Assembly (NCBI GenBank): GCA_039917655.1
Contig: JBDSJC010000095.1
Location: 1-31,266, forward strand
From: PNKC01 sp039917655
Lineage (GTDB): Bacteria; Chloroflexota; Dehalococcoidia; Tepidiformales; Tepidiformaceae
DNA length: 31,266 nt
Direction of reading: 5' to 3'
Positions 24,220 to 31,266 of this stretch are shown in pieces (position 1 is the first letter of the stretch; the number at the start of each line of letters is the position of its first letter). The position numbers and the translations under genes are program-made. The notes under the pieces are model-generated. The model was not told the DNA's origin. It saw nothing but the letters and a program-made list of their open reading frames with translations, and did no database searches.

Positions 24220-25491
24220 TTGAAGTTTCACTGGTTCGCCGAAGTCACCTACCCGTTCCTTCCGTCCACATTCGCCGAGACGAACGATTCGAGCTGGGTC
24301 GACGTACCGCGTACGCTGTATGACCCGCAGCTCGCAAAACAGATGTATGACGCGTACCTGAACGAGTACGAGTACGCGGACAAGATGGGATTCGACAGCA
24401 TCGCGGTGAACGAGCATCACCAGTATGCCGGTGCGATGACACCGTCGCCGAATCTCTTCGCCGCCATCCTCGCGCGCAACACCAAGCAGGCCGACATTCT
24501 GATCATTGGTGACAGCATCGTTCTCTACAACCCCCCCACTCGTGTCGCTGAGGAGATGGCGACAATCGACGTATTGTCCGGCGGCCGGGTGATCGCGGGG
24601 CTTGTGCTGGGCACCCCAATGGACGCTGCCTATTGTTATGGAATCCCTCCCGCGCAGCTCCGCGCGCGCTGGCAGGAGGCGCACGACCTGATCCTTCGCG
24701 CCTGGCGCGAGCCCGACCCGTTTTCATTCAATGGAAATTACACGCAGCTCCGTTATGTGAATGCGTGGCCGCAGCCTGTACAGAAGCCAAATCCGCCGAT
24801 CTGGGTTCCTGGCGGCGGGAGCGTCGAAACCTGGGAGCTGACCAACAGTCACAACTACTGTTACGGGCACCTCTCATTCTCCGGGTTAAACAAGGCGAAG
24901 CCTGTGGTCGATGGCTATTGGGAGTTCGTGAACTCGCAAAACGGCGATATGAATCCGAACCGGTTCGCGTTCACTCAAATCGTCTGCGTTTCCGAAACCG
25001 ACGCGCAGGCCGAAGCCGAGTACAAGGATGCCGTCGAATACTTCTACCGCTTCGCTCAACGGGTTCCACGCAGGTTTGCCTCTGCACCCGGCTACCAGAG
25101 CACCCGTTCGATGATCCACGCCGCCGACCTCGCAAGGCAGGGGGCACGCGTCAGCGAACGTGGAAACGACCTACAGCTCGCGCGCACCGGCGGACTTTCG
25201 TTCAAAGACTACGTGGATCAGGGCTTCGTCATCGCCGGCAGCCCCGCTACGGTGCGCGACAAGCTCCGCGAACTCGTGAAGACACTCCGCATCGGCCAGC
25301 TCATCACCATGATGCAGGTAGGCAACCTGAGCCAGGAACAGACAAACAAGAACACGCACCTTTTCGCCACCGAAGTGATGCCCCACCTGAAGGACATTTG
25401 GTCGGAATACGAGGACCAGTGGACGCCCCGCGGCCGCGCAGCCGCTCTCTCCGCGCCAAGTGAGGCTCGGGAATCACAGGTCCCTCGGTAG
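24220..25491 (+). CDS. Luciferase-like flavin monooxygenase (LLM), first of three in tandem
   Basis: I place the start at TTG 24220, behind GGAG and operator G, giving 423 residues from LKFHWFAEVTYPFLP. The open frame reaches further upstream but would cover the operator and promoter. Barrel motifs are MGFDSIAVNEHHQYAGAMTPSPNL (near 57-80), IDVLSGGRVIAGLVLGTPMD (near 115-135) and PNPPIWVPGGGSVETW. The EHH and SGGR motifs are typical of bacterial LLMs. The C-terminal region is long for the family. It is followed 10 bp later by a second and then a third LLM, both damaged. The substrate is unknown. Confidence 0.84.
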   Translation: MKFHWFAEVTYPFLPSTFAETNDSSWVDVPRTLYDPQLAKQMYDAYLNEYEYADKMGFDSIAVNEHHQYAGAMTPSPNLFAAILARNTKQADILIIGDSIVLYNPPTRVAEEMATIDVLSGGRVIAGLVLGTPMDAAYCYGIPPAQLRARWQEAHDLILRAWREPDPFSFNGNYTQLRYVNAWPQPVQKPNPPIWVPGGGSVETWELTNSHNYCYGHLSFSGLNKAKPVVDGYWEFVNSQNGDMNPNRFAFTQIVCVSETDAQAEAEYKDAVEYFYRFAQRVPRRFASAPGYQSTRSMIHAADLARQGARVSERGNDLQLARTGGLSFKDYVDQGFVIAGSPATVRDKLRELVKTLRIGQLITMMQVGNLSQEQTNKNTHLFATEVMPHLKDIWSEYEDQWTPRGRAAALSAPSEARESQVPR

Positions 25492-25501
25492 GCGCGGCTC
25501 C

Positions 25502-26523
25502 GTGGAGTTCGGGTTCTGCTATCTCTCGGACTACCACGCCGAAGTCCATGGCTCGTTCGCGGACTGGTATGCGCGCCTGCTTCGCGAATGGCGGCTCATT
25601 GACGAGCTCAACTTCGACGCGATCTGGATCGCGGAGCATCGCTACCCCGGTTACGGCTTCTCCTCGACGCCTGTGCAACCCGAAGTGTGAAGATCGGTAC
25701 CGCAGTCGCGTTGCTTTCGCAACGTCACCCCGTGCTCATCGCAGAGGACTGGGCGGCGGTGGACGTCCTTTCCGGCGGACGTCTCCGCTTCGGCATTGGG
25801 CGCGGCATCTACAGCTATGACTTCGACGTCCTGGGCATCCCATCTAGCGAATCGCGGGAGCGGTTCGAGGAAGCGTGGGACGTCGTGCGCCGGCTCTGGA
25901 CCGAAGATGAGGTCACGCATACCGGAAGACTCTGGGCGTTCGAAAAGCACCGTCTCGGTCCGCGGCCGATTCAGACCCCGCACCCGCCTGTCTTCGTCGG
26001 CTGCGTTGCCTCTCCCGAGTCCTACACATGGGCCGGGGAGAACGGCTACAACGTCATCGTCGCTCCCTTCCTGCTCGATTCAACCGACCGCCAGGCCGCC
26101 TACCTCGACCGCTACCGCCAGGCGCTCGCACAAGCCGGCCACGACCCAACGCGCTTCCAGGTGATCGCGAACTACCACCTCGCTGTTGCAGACGATGAAC
26201 GTTTGCTCGTCGCCGCGGACCAATACTTCTTCAACTACCTCGATTTCCTCGCTCGGACATCGAACCCTCGGCGACTTGATCAGAACGATTACAATGCCTA
26301 CCAGCGGGGCGGCGGTCTCTACGCCGATATCCAGGAGATGCGCGAGGAGCGGACGGTCATGGGCACCCCTGACAGGTGCGTCAACCGCATAGGCGCGTTG
26401 AGTGAAGCCTGTGGCCTCACCGGATGGATGTTTCACATCAACTACGGCGGCGTACCTGAGGAGCGCGTCATCGAACAGCTTCAACTGTTGAAAGGATCGG
26501 TCATACCGGCGTTCGCGTCATGA
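25502..26523 (+). pseudogene. Luciferase-like monooxygenase with a short internal deletion
   Basis: GTG 25502 begins VEFGFCYLSDYHAEVHGSFADWYARLLRE and reads to STPVQPEV, where it stops at 25690. The other frame resumes at once as VKIGTAVALLSQRHPVLIAEDWAAVDVLSGGRLRFGIGRG and runs to 26523. Compared with the LLM at 11417, about 10-12 residues (the helix like MLSAIAQRTKRI) are missing at the join, so roughly 31-37 bases were lost, a number not divisible by three. GTG is repeated at the join. The rest of the barrel, including SGGR and HTGRLWAFE, looks normal. Confidence 0.75.
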
Positions 26524-26534
26524 GGATACCGGAT

Positions 26535-26543
26535 CGGTCAAAC
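26535..26543 (+). promoter_or_regulatory. Half site of the shared operator upstream of the third LLM
   Basis: CGGTCAAAC matches one half of the palindrome as found in sites B and C, but the second half is absent. It lies 70 bp before the third LLM gene. It may be a degenerate site or chance. Confidence 0.25.
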
Positions 26544-26611
26544 GAGCGCGGTCGCGCCCAATCCCGGAATGCGCCCAACTGGGCGGAGACCCGAACACAT
26601 GGGGAGTAGCT

Positions 26612-27683
26612 ATGAAAGCCGGACTGTTCATGATGCCTTCGCACCCCCCTGAGCGCGGAATTTATGAGGGCCATCAGATCGACCTTGCTCAGTTGAAAGA
26701 CGCGGACGCGCTGGGATACGAAGAGGCGTGGATTGGCGAGCACTTCACCGCGCCTCGGGAGCCGAACCCTGCGCCCGAGCTGCTCATCGCACAGGCGCTT
26801 CTATCCACCAAGCAGATCAGGCTCGCACCAGGCGCCCACCTGCTCCCGTACCACAACCCTGTTGCCCTGGCACACCGCATTGCATTCCTCGACCACCTCG
26901 CACAGGGCCGCCTCATGCTCGGCATCGGTATCGGGGGACTTCCCGGCGCGACTGGAACATGTTCAACGTCGACGGCGCAGCGGGCGAGAACCGCGTGATG
27001 AGGCTTGAAGCGCTCGAGATTATGCTGCGTCTCTGGATCAGCGAACCACCAATCGCGTACGCGGGCAAAAACTGGACGCTCAACCCCCCGGCAACGACCT
27101 GCCTTTCCTGAAGAACCACTTACGACCGTTCCAGAGCCCGCATCCAGAGATCGGCATCGCTGGGCTTAGCCCGCGCTCGGCCGCGCTGAAACTGGCGGGC
27201 GAGCGCGGCTTCATCCCCCTCAGCATTTCGCTCAACAACACGCACACGTCCTCGCATTGGGATTCCGTACTCGAAGGCGCTGAACGTTCAGGCCGCACTC
27301 CGGATCGCAACGACTGGCGGCTCGTGCGGGAGGTGTACATCGCCGAGTCGGACGAGAAAGCGCAGCGGTACGCCCGCGACGGCTTGCTCGGCCGAGCCTT
27401 CCGCGAGTACCTGCTCCCTTTCTACCTCATGTCCGGCTTCGACGTTCACTTCAAGAACGACCCCGATTTGGCCGACTCCGACGTTACCGTCGAATACCTT
27501 GTCGAGCAGAACTGGCTTGTCGGATCGCCGCAGACCGTCGTCGAGAAGCTCGGAGCGCTCTATCAGCGCTCTGGCGGATTCGGCGGAATCCTCGTGAATA
27601 CCTTCGACTTCTCGGGAGAGTCCGAACGGTGGCACGATTCGCAGCAAATGCTGATGTCGGAGGTGCTTCCCCACTTCGCCTGA
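26612..27683 (+). pseudogene. Luciferase-like monooxygenase with two one-base frameshifts
   Basis: ATG 26612 reads MKAGLFMMPSHPPERGIYEGHQIDL...DEAWIGEHF-type barrel strands to LGIGIGGLP. One base is missing near 26945, after which another frame gives RDWNMFNVDGAAGENRVMRLEALEIMLRLW. A second base is missing in a run of six Cs near 27085, after which a third frame gives NDLPFLKNHLRPFQSPHPEIGIAGLSPRSAALKLAGERGF to the stop at 27683. With both bases restored the protein has 357 residues, normal for the family. The position of one loss in a homopolymer favours sequencing error. Confidence 0.78.
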
Positions 27684-27767
27684 AGACAGGCCGCAGCACT
27701 GAATAGCGAAGCGACCCGTTCATGAGCCACTCCGTAGGGAAACTCGATCGTGATCGTCGCCATCGGC

Positions 27768-28205
27768 TCAGTCCATGGTCGCCAGTTCGTCGGTCGCCAT
27801 CCTGGGATGACCGTTTGGGCAGGCCTGAGGCTCGTTGACGGTGTCAGCCAAGAACGAGGCCATGCAGCCCGAGCAGAACCACTTCACCGAACCCTCCGCC
27901 ACACCCTTCTGGTTCGGCACCCGCCGCAACTGCCGCAGCTTCCCTGCGAGTGCGGTGGCCTTCGGTTTTGGCGTCGGCTTCTCCGCCTCGTCGCCTTCAA
28001 CGCTCCAGAAGCGCCAGCCGTTGCACGACACTCCCTTCATCACCACCGACCCGGCCGCACTGAGGCTCTTGTAGATCGTGCCGTTGTTCAACTCATAGCC
28101 AAAGCCCGGGTCCGCATCCCCGACGACGAGGACTGTGTGTTGCTGGCCCTTGTAGCGGCCCACCAGCTTCGTTCCCGCCACCAGTTCCCTGTTTGTGATT
28201 GCCAT
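27768..28205 (-). CDS. RAMA/DUF2924-like domain protein with C-terminal zinc ribbon
   Basis: ATG 28205 (MAITNRELVAGTKLVGRYKG) follows AAGGAGGT; an upstream in-frame start is rejected because its 14 extra residues are Arg-rich and lack a ribosome-binding site. Residues 10-70 show GTxLxGRYKG, then YELNNGTIYKSLSAAGSVVMKGVSCNGWRFW, a pattern shared by RAMA and DUF2924-like domains of phage and mobile-element proteins. Residues 111-133 contain CSGC and CPNGH, a probable zinc ribbon. The two are joined by a Lys/Pro-rich linker. A DNA-related role in a mobile element is likely but not shown. Confidence 0.62.
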   Translation of the reverse strand: MAITNRELVAGTKLVGRYKGQQHTVLVVGDADPGFGYELNNGTIYKSLSAAGSVVMKGVSCNGWRFWSVEGDEAEKPTPKPKATALAGKLRQLRRVPNQKGVAEGSVKWFCSGCMASFLADTVNEPQACPNGHPRMATDELATMD

Positions 28206-28406
28206 TGCTCTTCTCGACCTCCTTCGTGGTCGATGGACACAACTCACTCGCCCGCCTCAACAAGTCAAGCGACTGGGATAGCGCTTGCTTTCGTGGCCGG
28301 GACGAGTGACTGATGGTGCGGGCCAACGGGCGTGGGGTGGCAAAACTCCATCGCGCCGAGATTTCGAGTGCGATAGGCGGCATGATGACCGGCCGGAGGG
28401 TAGGTC

Positions 28407-28695
28407 ATGTGTCGCTATCTGGGGCTCATCCTTGGTTTGCTGAGACGGGCGCTGCGCCCGCGCCAAAATCTCCTGATGGAGAACCTCGTGCTGCGAGAGC
28501 AGCTCGCGGTCTGCGTCCGCCAGCCACGGCGCCGACGTCTGCGCCGCGAGGATCGCCTTCTGGTCGATTCTCGCCAGGACCTGGACACCATGGCGGTCGC
28601 ACCTTCAGCTCGTTCAGCCTGAGACAGTCATTGGCTGGCACCGCTCGGCCAGGCGCTATTGATGGACATGGAGGAGCCGTCGGCGCGGGCCAAGG
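28407..28695 (+). pseudogene. Integrase-type transposase remnant (IS fragment)
   Basis: From ATG 28407 the sequence reads MCRYLGLILGLLRRALRPRQ, then NLVLREQLAVCVRQPRRRRLRREDRLL, as at the start of many rve-type transposases. After a frameshift the frame beginning near 28582 gives WRSHLQLVQPETVIGWHRSARRY, then a TGA where TGG is expected, then WTWRSRRRAG. It is cut off near 28695, where antisense MFS sequence begins. Inactive. Confidence 0.72.
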
Positions 28696-28880
28696 CTAAG
28701 GGCGATGCGGCGCGAGAGCGAGTCCGCCACCATGCCGCCAACGAACCCCAATACGGTCGGCGGGACCAACGCCGAGGCACCGAGGATGGCCGAACGAAAC
28801 GGCGACCCGCCAGCACTGACCGTGGCGACCAGTGCAGCGTAATGGACCGCTTCGCGGGAGCCATCGGCCAAAAACGTTGG
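28689..28880 (-). pseudogene. MFS transporter N-terminal fragment
   Basis: Minus-strand codons read HYAALVATVSAGGSPFRSAILGASALVPPTVLGFVGG, then VADSLSRRIALSLG: two membrane segments and the loop DxLSRR typical of major facilitator transporters. No complete protein exists on either side. The fragment ends at the transposase remnant, suggesting that the IS truncated it. Short match, moderate confidence. Confidence 0.45.
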
Positions 28881-28971
28881 ACCCTCTGGTCGCTTCCCAA
28901 CCGTAAACGAACCACCTGTGGAATCGTCCCAATACCTCCCGGCAGCGTCTGAGCGCGTCATTGTGCACTTA

Positions 28972-30216
28972 CTAGGCCGGCGCGGGCTTCGTTGCGTACA
29001 GATTCGGCACGAGGAAGCGGCCCGGCAGTTTCGCATCTGCCTCGGGCGAAGCTAGGAGCACGTCCCGCGCGGCGTAGAGCACTTCCCCCAGTGCGGTCTG
29101 ACCGAACAGCCAGCGATTGAGATCGGCGGTACTCGGCGGCCGGCTCGCGGGCTGCGCAGCAGCAGCCTCGAAGTAGAACGCCTTCAGGTCGTCCGCGATG
29201 AAGCGCAGGCTCATCGGCGGTCCGAGCGAAGCAAGCGCTAGGGCCGGCTCGGTCTGCCCCGATGCGATCGCCGCCAGAGTCGCCGCCATCTCCGGCACCG
29301 CCTCGGCATCTCGCCCGCTCACACCGATTGCCGTCCTCCCCCTCGTTCTCACCGATTCTTCGTACCAAGGGCGAAGTTGCGCGATTTCTGCGAGGAGGCG
29401 CATTTCGAACCCCTCCGCCTCGTTCCGCGCCTCGGCCATCGGAGCGGCTGGCAACGCGCAGACCCACGGTCCCGCGTCTTCGTCGGTGGAGATAGAAGGC
29501 GGCTCTTGCCCAAAATCGCGGATCACCGGGCCGGTTGGTTCGGCCAGCATTGCCAGCGCGTTGCGCAGCACCTCCTCCTGGAAGCCGGGTGCATTCGGCG
29601 TCCCGAAAGGCCGGCCCAATTCGAACGGCACCCAGAGGGCGCGCGGCGGCCGCATCTTTTCCGTGTGTTCGCGGATCAGGCTAATTGAAGTTGTTGGGAC
29701 GCCTTGCGCCTCAATGAAGTGTGCAAGCCCGCCGACGGCGCGCGTGCAGAACGGTCAGACAGGGACCAGCAGCGCGGCAGTAACACCGTCCTCGCGCAGG
29801 AGCCGGCCGACTTCCGAGCCCGTCTCTGCCATCCTCGCCGGATCCGTCGCGCCCATGAACGAATAGTGCCAACGGGCGACCGATCCGATCTCGCCAGCCG
29901 CGGCGAGCTTGTGCAGCAGCGCCAGGGGGAAGACGACATTCAGGTCTTGTTGGAAGCCGCTGCGGTCGAAGTTGACGCTGACGTGGCTCATCACCAGATC
30001 GGCCTCATCAACGTCTCCCGGGATCAGCCGGTAGTCGCTCGCACCAGCGCTGAAGAGCGTGTCAGACCGTCGGTGTAGTCCTGCGGTCGAGATGATCGCG
30101 ACCCGCGCCTTCTCTAACGGTCCGGCAGTTGCCCAAGGGGTTCCTTCAGGCGCCGACATCTCCATGTCGCGGAGGTACTGCGCGAAGGTAGAATCCAGGT
30201 CGCTCAGTCGTACCAC
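28972..30216 (-). CDS. GrdB-like glycine/sarcosine/betaine reductase family selenoprotein, in-frame UGA
   Basis: Two open stretches in the same frame are separated by one UGA (29757-29755). Read through, they make one 414-residue protein from GTG 30216: VVRLSDLDSTFAQYLRD, then KARVAIISTAGLHRR, IPGDVDEADLVMSHVSVNFDRSGFQQDLNVVFPL, RWHYSFMGATDPARM, LVPV-U-PFC (U154, C157), TRAVGGLAHFIEAQGVPTTSISLI and RPPRALWVPFELGRPFG. This is the order of the GrdB-related family. The UGA sits where the family has a redox Sec/Cys, giving a UxxC motif, and a hairpin with a GUC apical loop follows at the SECIS distance. True GrdB acts with GrdA and GrdC; neither is present, so this is probably a GrdB-related oxidoreductase of unknown substrate. 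It ends about 90 bp from the MFS fragment. Confidence 0.8.
29722..29757 (-). promoter_or_regulatory. UGA codon and bacterial SECIS-like hairpin
   Basis: Starting 6 bases after the UGA (29757-29755), UGCA/UGCA, GC/GC and CGCC/GGCG pair (29748-29722) with two single mismatches around the loop GUC (29736-29734). The loop is 19-21 bases after the UGA and begins with G. Bacterial SECIS elements have the apical loop about 16-37 bases after the UGA, with a G among its first bases. This fits selenocysteine insertion rather than a stop. Confidence 0.6.
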
Positions 30217-30599
30217 TTGGTGGCCCCGCCTTTTCGCTACAGCTTGCTGCCGAGATTGTAGAGGGTGGCGTAACGGGATGCACATACCATCGGTCTGATC
30301 GCCGGCACCTTCCTGGGAAAAAGCACGCAGCTAGTTCTGGCGGTTTCAGACAGACTCGTTCAAACCCGGTGCCTCTCCGCCAAAGCAGGATTGCAGTTCT
30401 CCCCTCCGTGAGTCCGGGACCGCCCGCAGCTCGTGCATCTACCGTTGGACCGGGTCGTCCGACCTGGTAGCAGGGGCCCAGGATCCTCCTGCGCGCCCTC
30501 GATGAGAAGATCCGCCGGTTGAGGAGGTGATGGTTCCCCTGGGGAGCCGCTTCGCGCGTCCTGCCACCGCCTTCGATCATCGTCAACGGGAGGCGCAGG
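30217..30599. other. Gene-poor stretch between the GrdB-like gene and the IS21 fragment
   Basis: Neither strand shows a recognisable protein. The last 14 bases hold GGGAGG, the ribosome-binding site of the following istB fragment. The remainder may be flanking debris of the IS21 element, but I see no istA motif or clear terminal repeats. Confidence 0.35.
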
Positions 30600-30782
30600 A
30601 TGAGCCTCCAACCCGACCTCGTCGCGCTGCTTAAACGGCTGAAGCTGGGCCAGATGATCCCGACGCTGCCTGATCGCCTCGCCCTGGCTCGTGCCCAGAA
30701 GCTTGATTATGCCGCCTTGCTCACGCTAATCCTCGCCGACGAGGTCCAGCGCCGCGCTGCCCGTGAACGTGTTTGGGCCTGA
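30600..30782 (+). pseudogene. istB: IS21 family helper ATPase IstB, N-terminal fragment
   Basis: The 60-residue frame MSLQPDLVALLKRLKLGQMIPTLPDRL, ARAQKLDYAALLTLILADEVQRRAARERVWA matches the N-terminal helical part of IstB, the DnaA-like AAA+ helper of IS21 transposition. A full IstB is about 250 residues; the Walker A region is absent because the frame ends at a stop. It lies 4 bp from the 3' end of the CMD-family gene, so deletion or insertion joined them. Confidence 0.75.
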
Positions 30783-30786
30783 CCGG

Positions 30787-31266
30787 CTACTGTCCAGGCG
30801 ATGTGAGACCGTGTTTGCCGGGTTCCCAGCCGTGACCTTCGAGGTGATCCGAGCCGAAATGCAAGGGCTCATCCTCCAGCTCGGTAGCCATGGTGTCATT
30901 CCACCGGTTCAACCAGCCGAAGAGACTGATCACCGCCACGATTTCCACGATCTGAGCGTCGCTGAAGTGGCTCCGAAGGTCCTCGAAGTGCTGCGGAGTC
31001 GCGCAGTTCGGTACCAGCGCCGCGTCCCTGGCAAGCCGCAACGCTGCCCGCTCCGCGACTGTAAACAAACTGTTCGATTCGAAGTCATAAACCTCGTTAA
31101 GTTTCTCGATGCTCACGCCGAGCCTGGCCGCGGTCGCTGCGGTGTGCGCCTGGCAGTACCGGCAGCCGTGGGCGGTGCTGGCGACGAGGGCCACCAATTG
31201 CTTCAGACCAGCGTCGATCGTGCCGGGGCCGAGAACAGCTCCCGATAGGGCCGCGAACCCGCGGAG
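30787..31266 (-). CDS. Carboxymuconolactone decarboxylase/AhpD-like protein, N-terminus beyond window
   Basis: The minus-strand frame is open from the right edge to a TAG at 30787, 159 residues. It reads LRGFAALSGAVLGPGTIDAGLKQLVALVAST, then the CxxC redox site with histidine (HGCRYCQAHT), then ERAALRLARDAALVPN and IVEIVAVISLFGWLNRWNDTMATELE, the standard CMD fold order. Members act as AhpD-like thiol peroxidases or decarboxylases; the CRYC motif favours the peroxidase-like group. The first residues lie outside the window. Confidence 0.85.
   Translation of the reverse strand, partial: LRGFAALSGAVLGPGTIDAGLKQLVALVASTAHGCRYCQAHTAATAARLGVSIEKLNEVYDFESNSLFTVAERAALRLARDAALVPNCATPQHFEDLRSHFSDAQIVEIVAVISLFGWLNRWNDTMATELEDEPLHFGSDHLEGHGWEPGKHGLTSPGQ

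Noticed and set aside
29753..29757. Treating the UGA in the GrdB-like gene as an ordinary stop with two separate genes
   Set aside because: Same frame and uninterrupted family motifs on both sides, UxxC context and a hairpin at SECIS distance argue for selenocysteine. A nonsense mutation cannot be fully excluded.
1..31266. tRNA, rRNA and riboswitch genes
   Set aside because: No cloverleaf with a GTTCGA-type T-arm, rRNA core sequence or known riboswitch core was noticed on either strand. This was a reading by eye, and a covariance-model search would be needed to be sure.

Overview
The window is GC-rich chromosomal DNA, roughly 60% G+C by eye, with many GTG and TTG starts. It carries a dense set of acyl-CoA and oxidative catabolism genes: six luciferase-like monooxygenase (LLM) genes or fragments, three metal-dependent cyclases, four SDRs, two CaiB-type CoA-transferases, an acyl-CoA dehydrogenase, amidohydrolases and SnoaL-like proteins, plus one ribose-type ABC importer with a Tat/lipoprotein binding protein. 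This mix, and the S/T/A-rich lipoprotein linker, suggest Chloroflexota (Dehalococcoidia or SAR202-like). That placement is inference; an actinobacterium is the main alternative.

Layout. 1-352 (-): 5'-truncated-by-window TetR repressor. 609-4358 (+): cyclase, gutted enoyl-CoA hydratase, LLM/SnoaL chimera, SDR, LLM. 4355-7431 (-, read right to left): SDR, amidohydrolase remnant, acyl-CoA dehydrogenase (frameshifted), SMP-30 lactonase. 7596-10033 (+): two overlapping family III CoA-transferases. 10060-13632 (-): cyclase, LLM, amidohydrolase, SnoaL-like. 13983-20117 (+): permease, binding protein, ATPase-permease fusion, SDR. 20130-21859 (-): SDR, cyclase. 22093-23054 (+): D-2-hydroxyacid dehydrogenase. 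23236-24009 (-): alpha/beta hydrolase. 24220-27683 (+): three tandem LLMs. From about 27.7 kb the character changes: a RAMA-like/zinc-ribbon protein, transposase and IS21 istB debris, a truncated MFS gene, a GrdB-like gene with an in-frame UGA, and a CMD/AhpD-like gene running off the right edge.

The most striking signal is regulatory. A 20-bp palindrome close to CCTACCAAACGTTTGGTAGG recurs at or just after the predicted start of transcription of most units between 0.57 and 24.2 kb, with variants at the ABC importer and hydrolase promoters. It occurs six times in clear form and is found in front of divergent and single units alike. I infer one repressor, plausibly the TetR protein at the left edge, that controls uptake and breakdown of one unidentified carboxylic acid or lactone-type substrate as a single regulon. 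The genes would act as importer, CoA-transferases, dehydrogenase and SDRs, monooxygenases and ring-opening cyclases/lactonase.

The second signal is a probable selenoprotein. The GrdB-like gene at 28972-30216 reads through a UGA in a UxxC motif, followed at the right distance by a hairpin resembling a bacterial SECIS.

The third is a deletion-only pattern of gene damage. Five genes are restored by adding one or two single bases, and at least four others have lost internal segments while keeping both ends. The single-base cases may be sequencing errors. The larger ones look like gene decay or misassembly.
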